Origin: Canna indica
Taxonomy: Eukaryota; Streptophyta; Magnoliopsida; Zingiberales; Cannaceae
DNA length: 64,000 nt
Assembly: GCA_034359265.1 (NCBI GenBank)
Contig: CP136892.1
Location: 11,456,501-11,520,500 of the forward strand
Direction of reading: 5' to 3'
Positions 59,940 through 64,000 of the stretch are shown here, piece by piece (the first letter of the stretch is position 1; every line of letters begins with the position of its first letter). A program made the translations under genes and the position numbers. The notes under the pieces were generated by a model, which ran no database searches, was not told the DNA's origin, and saw only the letters and a program-made list of their open reading frames with translations.

Positions 59940-61060
59940 GTCCATTAGGTTTAATTTTGTTAAGCATGTACATTTAGGCTCGTTTTCACACATGAATCTC
60001 ATAAGTGATAATTTATGCTATGATTTATTACATTAAATGTTTATATCAAAAGTGATAATTTTCCATTTTTTTCAGCACAATTGACTATTTGCTAATCAGA
60101 CACCTGGCGTCAGCATCTTGTATCTGATATACAGACTATGGAACTTCTGAAGCCTTAACTTATGTAGTTAGAATGCTCCAAGTCCAAAGCAGGATTGCTG
60201 CAATTTTGCACCTTCATCTAAAAATACATAAGTAATTTGGCTTGGTGAGTTTATTTACCTTCTCCAGTTTTTCTGATAACATTCAGATCTTGATGGTGCA
60301 ATTATTAGTCTGAATAGAAATAATGCTTATTGTCTTGACATATGATTTTAAAATGTCCCTTGATATTAATTGAGGGCTAGCTTACACTAAATTTTGTGAA
60401 TGTATAACCAAGTTAAGCCTAAACAGTAGCAAAAATTCTAATATCATAAGCCAGTGGAATTAGGTAAGAACAAAAGCATTTGGAGCAGCTATCAAGTAAA
60501 GTGACGACGAACTCTTGAACTTTGCGCACAGACCTTGAAATGTATGCAACCTATCATAACAGCTATGAATGATCATTAGAAGATCTCTAAGTTCCATGTC
60601 AAATTCAAAATAAAGTGTCAAATGCTTGTGTGTCTGTGAAAGATCATATTAATGATTTTCTTATATTGAATCCACGATGGAATCCCGTGGAGATCCTCAG
60701 GACATGTTTCAAGGGTGAATATCAGCTTAATGTTTGATAGACAAAAGAAGGCAATTGTTCAGTTGATTACATGCAATGTTGTATTTGGTGATTCATTAAT
60801 AATGAATAAAAGGACTGACCAAGTTATGTTGAGATATCAATTGTAATCTCAGAACCCAAAAAACATAGGATTATCATTCTTCCCCAATTTTCGTGAGTAT
60901 TTTGGTAATGCAAGGTTCCTATGATGCAATATGCTCAATATTTCTTTCTTGCATTATTATGCTCTGAACATACCTAATGCTAGATGAACTCCAGTTTAAC
61001 GATCATAATATTGGAAAGATTATGATTCGCTTGTTAATAACTTAAAACGTCAATCAACAG
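59940..61060. other. Intergenic stretch with possible retroelement scraps
   Basis: No open frame is supported. The segment about 60540-60750 has phrases (gaagatctctaagttcc, tgtctgtgaaagatcatatt) that recall Copia gag remnants, but frames are broken and I cannot delimit an element. Confidence 0.35.
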
Positions 61061-61614
61061 GAGCATTTTCACCCTCGGATCATTACTTAATTTATAACAG
61101 CAGCAGATACTTGAGTAGTCGAGTTCCATCACCGTGCCTCCAAAATCCAAATCATTCTTTGTTAAGTCCCATGTGCTCTTCTGGATCCAGCGGTAGTGTC
61201 TTGTTTCTGAAATACTTATTTTTGTTGTCTAATAATTTTACCTTTTATCTGTGCCTAAATGTTGTATTAGATTTAACTGGCTCTTGTGCTTCAGTTAAAG
61301 AACCTCCGAGTTCGAACAGGATCATCGTAATTCATCAGAAAGGAGTAATGTTAGAGAAACTTCCTTTATGTTTATTTACGAAGTTTTGTCTAATTGGAAC
61401 CTGATAAGCACCAATTGCCATATTGTCTAGTGACTTGCTAATTTTTTCCACAAGATAAACACATTTTAGCATATATTTGAGTGCAATATCTTTCTTCTTC
61501 AGCACAATCTCAACGATTTTACATTGCAGTTCAATATGGCATTCCTGGAGGGCCAGAAGTTTATGGCAAAGATGACCGTAAAGATGCACAACAAATGCTA
61601 CTATGTTTGGTTAT
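61061..61614 (+). other. Chain of three exon-like blocks, unrecognised
   Basis: Three blocks have splice-like borders and compatible phases: 61061-61192 (after caatcaacag; ends at a gtagtg donor), 61295-61344 (after tgcttcag; gtaatg donor) and 61530 onward (after ttacattgcag; stop at about 61612-61614). Conceptual residues include AFSPSDHYLIYNSSRYLSSR, VPSPCLQNPNHSLLSPMCSS, KEPPSSNRIIVIHQKG and FNMAFLEGQKFMAKMTVKMH. The Ser/Pro-rich first block looks like real protein. It may be a fragment of a gene or a pseudogene. No upstream exons or start codon were found, and no family is recognised. Confidence 0.3.
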
Positions 61615-61619
61615 GATTG

Positions 61620-62080
61620 CAAGATTAGCTAATTAGTCACACAATTATTATAAACATTTTATTAAAGATTTCTATTGATGGAACAACAAAGATGTAGGTA
61701 CATGGAAAAGATGAAATCAGGCACGCAGCATCACTAGTACCACTATGTGTAGATTTAAACGTTATCGTTAAGTTAAAAATCTACCAATCCATATAAAAAA
61801 GTCTTTAACGCATTACATTATGATATACTTGCAAAAATCAGCCATTAAATGAGTTAAAGAAATAAGTTCCCATCGATGAAACAACAAGATCTGATTCCGA
61901 AGGAGGAGAAAAAGAACAAGGAATATCTTCTTTGGCAGACTTGATTAAGAGTAGGGAATGAAACTTATATCCTTTCATATGTTTTTCATCTATACAATTT
62001 GCAAATCTTTTGAATTGAATAAATTAGAATGGGTTGATTATTGCTCAATTATATAACATAGTATTTCATCTTTGAAGGAA
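61620..62080. other. AT-rich intergenic stretch
   Basis: No coding block, inverted repeat or duplication could be supported here. Confidence 0.4.
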
Positions 62081-62083
62081 GGG

Positions 62084-62650
62084 TTGTAAACAAGCTAAGC
62101 CTGAGACTAAAACTAGGCTAGTTCGAGCTCGGGCCCTCAAAGGTTCAACTCATAAGCTCATTAGCTATCTTGCAAGTTTGTGTAATACAATGACAAAGTC
62201 AGGAAATTATTTTAAATGAGGCAAAATATAAAATCACATATCATGAGATAATTACATAGTAAAAAAATATTTTAAGAGGGACAAATATAACTAAAATACT
62301 ACTATATATATATATATATAATTTATAATAGTAAATATTCAATGGAGGATAATGTCAGGATGCCCTCCCTAACAATACATTGGCTCCGCCCATTGTGTAA
62401 TTGTTTATTTATAATTTTCATATTCATACTCAGAAGTACATTTTATAAGTTGGTAAGTCGAACTCGAACTTTAGCTTAAATAGATTTGATTGTAAATTAA
62501 TCAAGTTTTGCAAAGTTTGAGTTTGAGTTTGGAAAAAATCAAACAAGCTCGACCTAAACATTTTAGGCTTGCATGAAGCTCATCTGATCAAGCTCAAGAT
62601 TAAACATCTCAGGGCTCAGCTCGATTTGACTCAACTGTAGCCCTAGGTGC
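62084..62650. mobile_element. hAT-like non-autonomous remnant
   Basis: Left end agggttgtaaacaagctaagc and right end ctcaactgtagccctagg are roughly inverse to each other (aggg(t/c)t...). Both subterminal zones are full of gagctcg/aagctcg/cgagctt motifs (62125-62175 and 62460-62640), the usual look of plant hAT MITEs. A (TA)n run lies inside (about 62302-62321). No clean 8-bp duplication was found. Confidence 0.4.
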
Positions 62651-62866
62651 AAAGAGTCCGCTGTAGCTAGCTCCCATTGAACCATATAACACACATGGAC
62701 CCATGATCGTGCTGAAGATTAAGCAAAAATAGATCAAGAGGGCTCAACAAGATCTATCATGTAATTTCACTTCATCAATTCCACAATGAGCAAAAATTAT
62801 AATACTTGTGCAACGAGGTATAAGATCCACAAGCACTCATGCATGCAGAGTAATTAGGAATAGGAA

Positions 62867-62990
62867 CACTACTAGAAATTGATTAGACTGTAACTATTTT
62901 GGACGGTTTACTTGCGGTCGCACAGATCGTCGTTGATATTCCAAAAGAAATTATACTTAATGGCTTAACAAAGGATGCTCAAGCCATCCC
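62867..62990 (+). mobile_element. Possible CACTA 5' terminus
   Basis: CACTACTAGAAATTGATTAG at 62867 is close to the standard plant CACTA terminal repeat (CACTACxAGAAA). It is followed within 60 bp by ggacggtttacttgcggtcg and gatcgtcgttgat motifs that could be subterminal repeats. The opposite end is not seen before 64000, so this is either a 5' end running off the window or a scrap. Confidence 0.4.
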
Positions 62991-62999
62991 TAACTAAAA

Positions 63000-64000
63000 A
63001 ACATATGGGACGACTTTCCTACTATTATTTTCGGTCATTTTTAATTTAATACTATTAGGAACAATCAATAATTGTAGACTTATAAAAGGCACAATCATAC
63101 CAAGTGGAAGAATGTGAAGAACAAGGATGAATTCTCAGGTTGATGAAAGAAAGCTGAAATGAAAATCTGAGTGTTGCTGAAAATATACAGGTTGCTTTTC
63201 ATTTTAGGGTATATGGTTTGTTTTCTATTTTTCGTAACATGTAAATACAAGAATATAACTGCATGGTATATGACTGAACATTTGAGAGGGGCAAAAGGGT
63301 CATTTTTATTTCATTTCATTTGCTTGTAATCAGTGTAAAAGGTATTAAAACTCTCGAACAATAGAGAGTTGACAATTGGAGCATGAACAATTGAGTTTGA
63401 AGTAGTGTCCTCCCGCCCTTGGACTCATTCTCAACTTGGAAACCTGACAAATAGGCTTTTAGAATCCTTGAGAGACTCCTTAAAAAAATGTTGGAAAACA
63501 AATGAGCAGCACAAGGAGAGAGAGAGAGAAAAAGAAAGAGAAAGAGAGGGGGTGCTAGGTGCACGACATTTAAAGGAGAATTATGTTTTATGGAGAGACT
63601 TTAATCTATATTTATAGCTTATCAAAACCTCGAGAAAAAAAAAAATCAGCTTTGATTCTATTTTCTGATGTTTTAAGTATCGAAATGAATCGAGTGAAGT
63701 GCAAACACCCTGAAAACATGTTCAACCTACTTACATATCATCTATAAACAAAAATACATGAGAAATACAAATTTATTTGCTAATCCGAACTCTAATTGAA
63801 ATGTACTTATATTGAGTTTTTTATTCCTATTGTGTGCACATGATCATTGACTTCAACAGTTCAACATGACATTTTCGTGCCACACATCATTACATTAAGT
63901 TTGTTATCCTCAAAACACTTTTAGAGAATTCACAAATACAAGGATAAAAACCTTTGCCAAGAAGGTGGAGGAGAGAAGAGTTGAGGGTCGCCGAAGAAGG
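63000..64000. other. Intergenic tail of the window
   Basis: AT-rich. Contains a GA-rich simple tract (gagagagagagaaaaagaaa, about 63516-63550) and no supported gene. The open frames here read through this tract. Confidence 0.4.

Noticed and set aside
60540..60780. Possible Copia gag remnant
   Set aside because: Similarity is impressionistic and all frames are broken.

Overview
The window is nuclear DNA of a flowering plant. It has spliced GT-AG introns, TATA-type promoters, and plant superfamilies of transposons (CACTA, hAT, MULE, PIF/Harbinger-like, RTE LINE, TRIM, Ty3-type LTR). A GC-rich first APC2 exon in an AT-rich background hints at a monocot, but this is only a weak inference. I saw no bacterial operons, CRISPR arrays or rRNA/tRNA genes.

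Four host genes can be supported. (1) A five-exon gene (17212-23312, +) encodes a 179-aa DUF212 protein of the acid phosphatase/vanadium haloperoxidase-related family. (2) A single-exon gene (31902-32126, -) encodes a 74-aa secreted, probably GPI-anchored, Gly/Pro-rich AG-peptide-like protein. (3) A six-coding-exon gene (34752-38477, -) encodes the 475-aa Sec61 alpha translocon channel. (4) A sixteen-exon gene (40113-56484, +) encodes the 870-aa APC2 cullin subunit of the anaphase-promoting complex. Reading frames close exactly across every proposed splice junction. SEC61A and APC2 lie head to head and share a short intergenic promoter region (about 39440-40112).

The rest is mostly nested mobile DNA. 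1-3516 is the 3' part of a decayed CACTA element. It is followed by a Ty3-type LTR remnant (about 3600-9240) that was split by a Pack-MULE (3731-6773; TSD tttttata). That Pack-MULE carries pieces of a BAHD acyltransferase gene and of a secreted proline-rich protein gene, the latter in inverted arms. 9355-10080 is a second CACTA tnpA remnant and 10080-10920 is very AT-rich. 10973-16235 is a complete hAT element (TSD cttctgag) with a dead transposase. Downstream of the DUF212 gene lies a small MULE (23761-24398). Next is a three-level nest: a foldback element (24971-31014) contains a full hAT element (25409-30857; TSD gtaaaaag), whose transposase is split by a Tourist-like element (28127-28948; TSD TTA).

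APC2 introns hold a TRIM (41683-42005), a hAT-type MITE (45798-46534) and an RTE-type LINE with a 20-bp target duplication (48818-52031) that itself carries an insertion. Just 3' of APC2 is another Pack-MULE (56801-58284). It carries a membrane-anchor exon resembling a Golgi glycosyltransferase and a DOMON-domain fragment. 58300-64000 is intergenic, with a diverged foldback, an unrecognised chain of exon-like blocks (61061-61614), a hAT-like remnant and a CACTA terminus.

The most interesting material is the pair of gene-capturing MULEs, each of which combines fragments of two unrelated host genes. I did not find a convincing novel multi-gene system.
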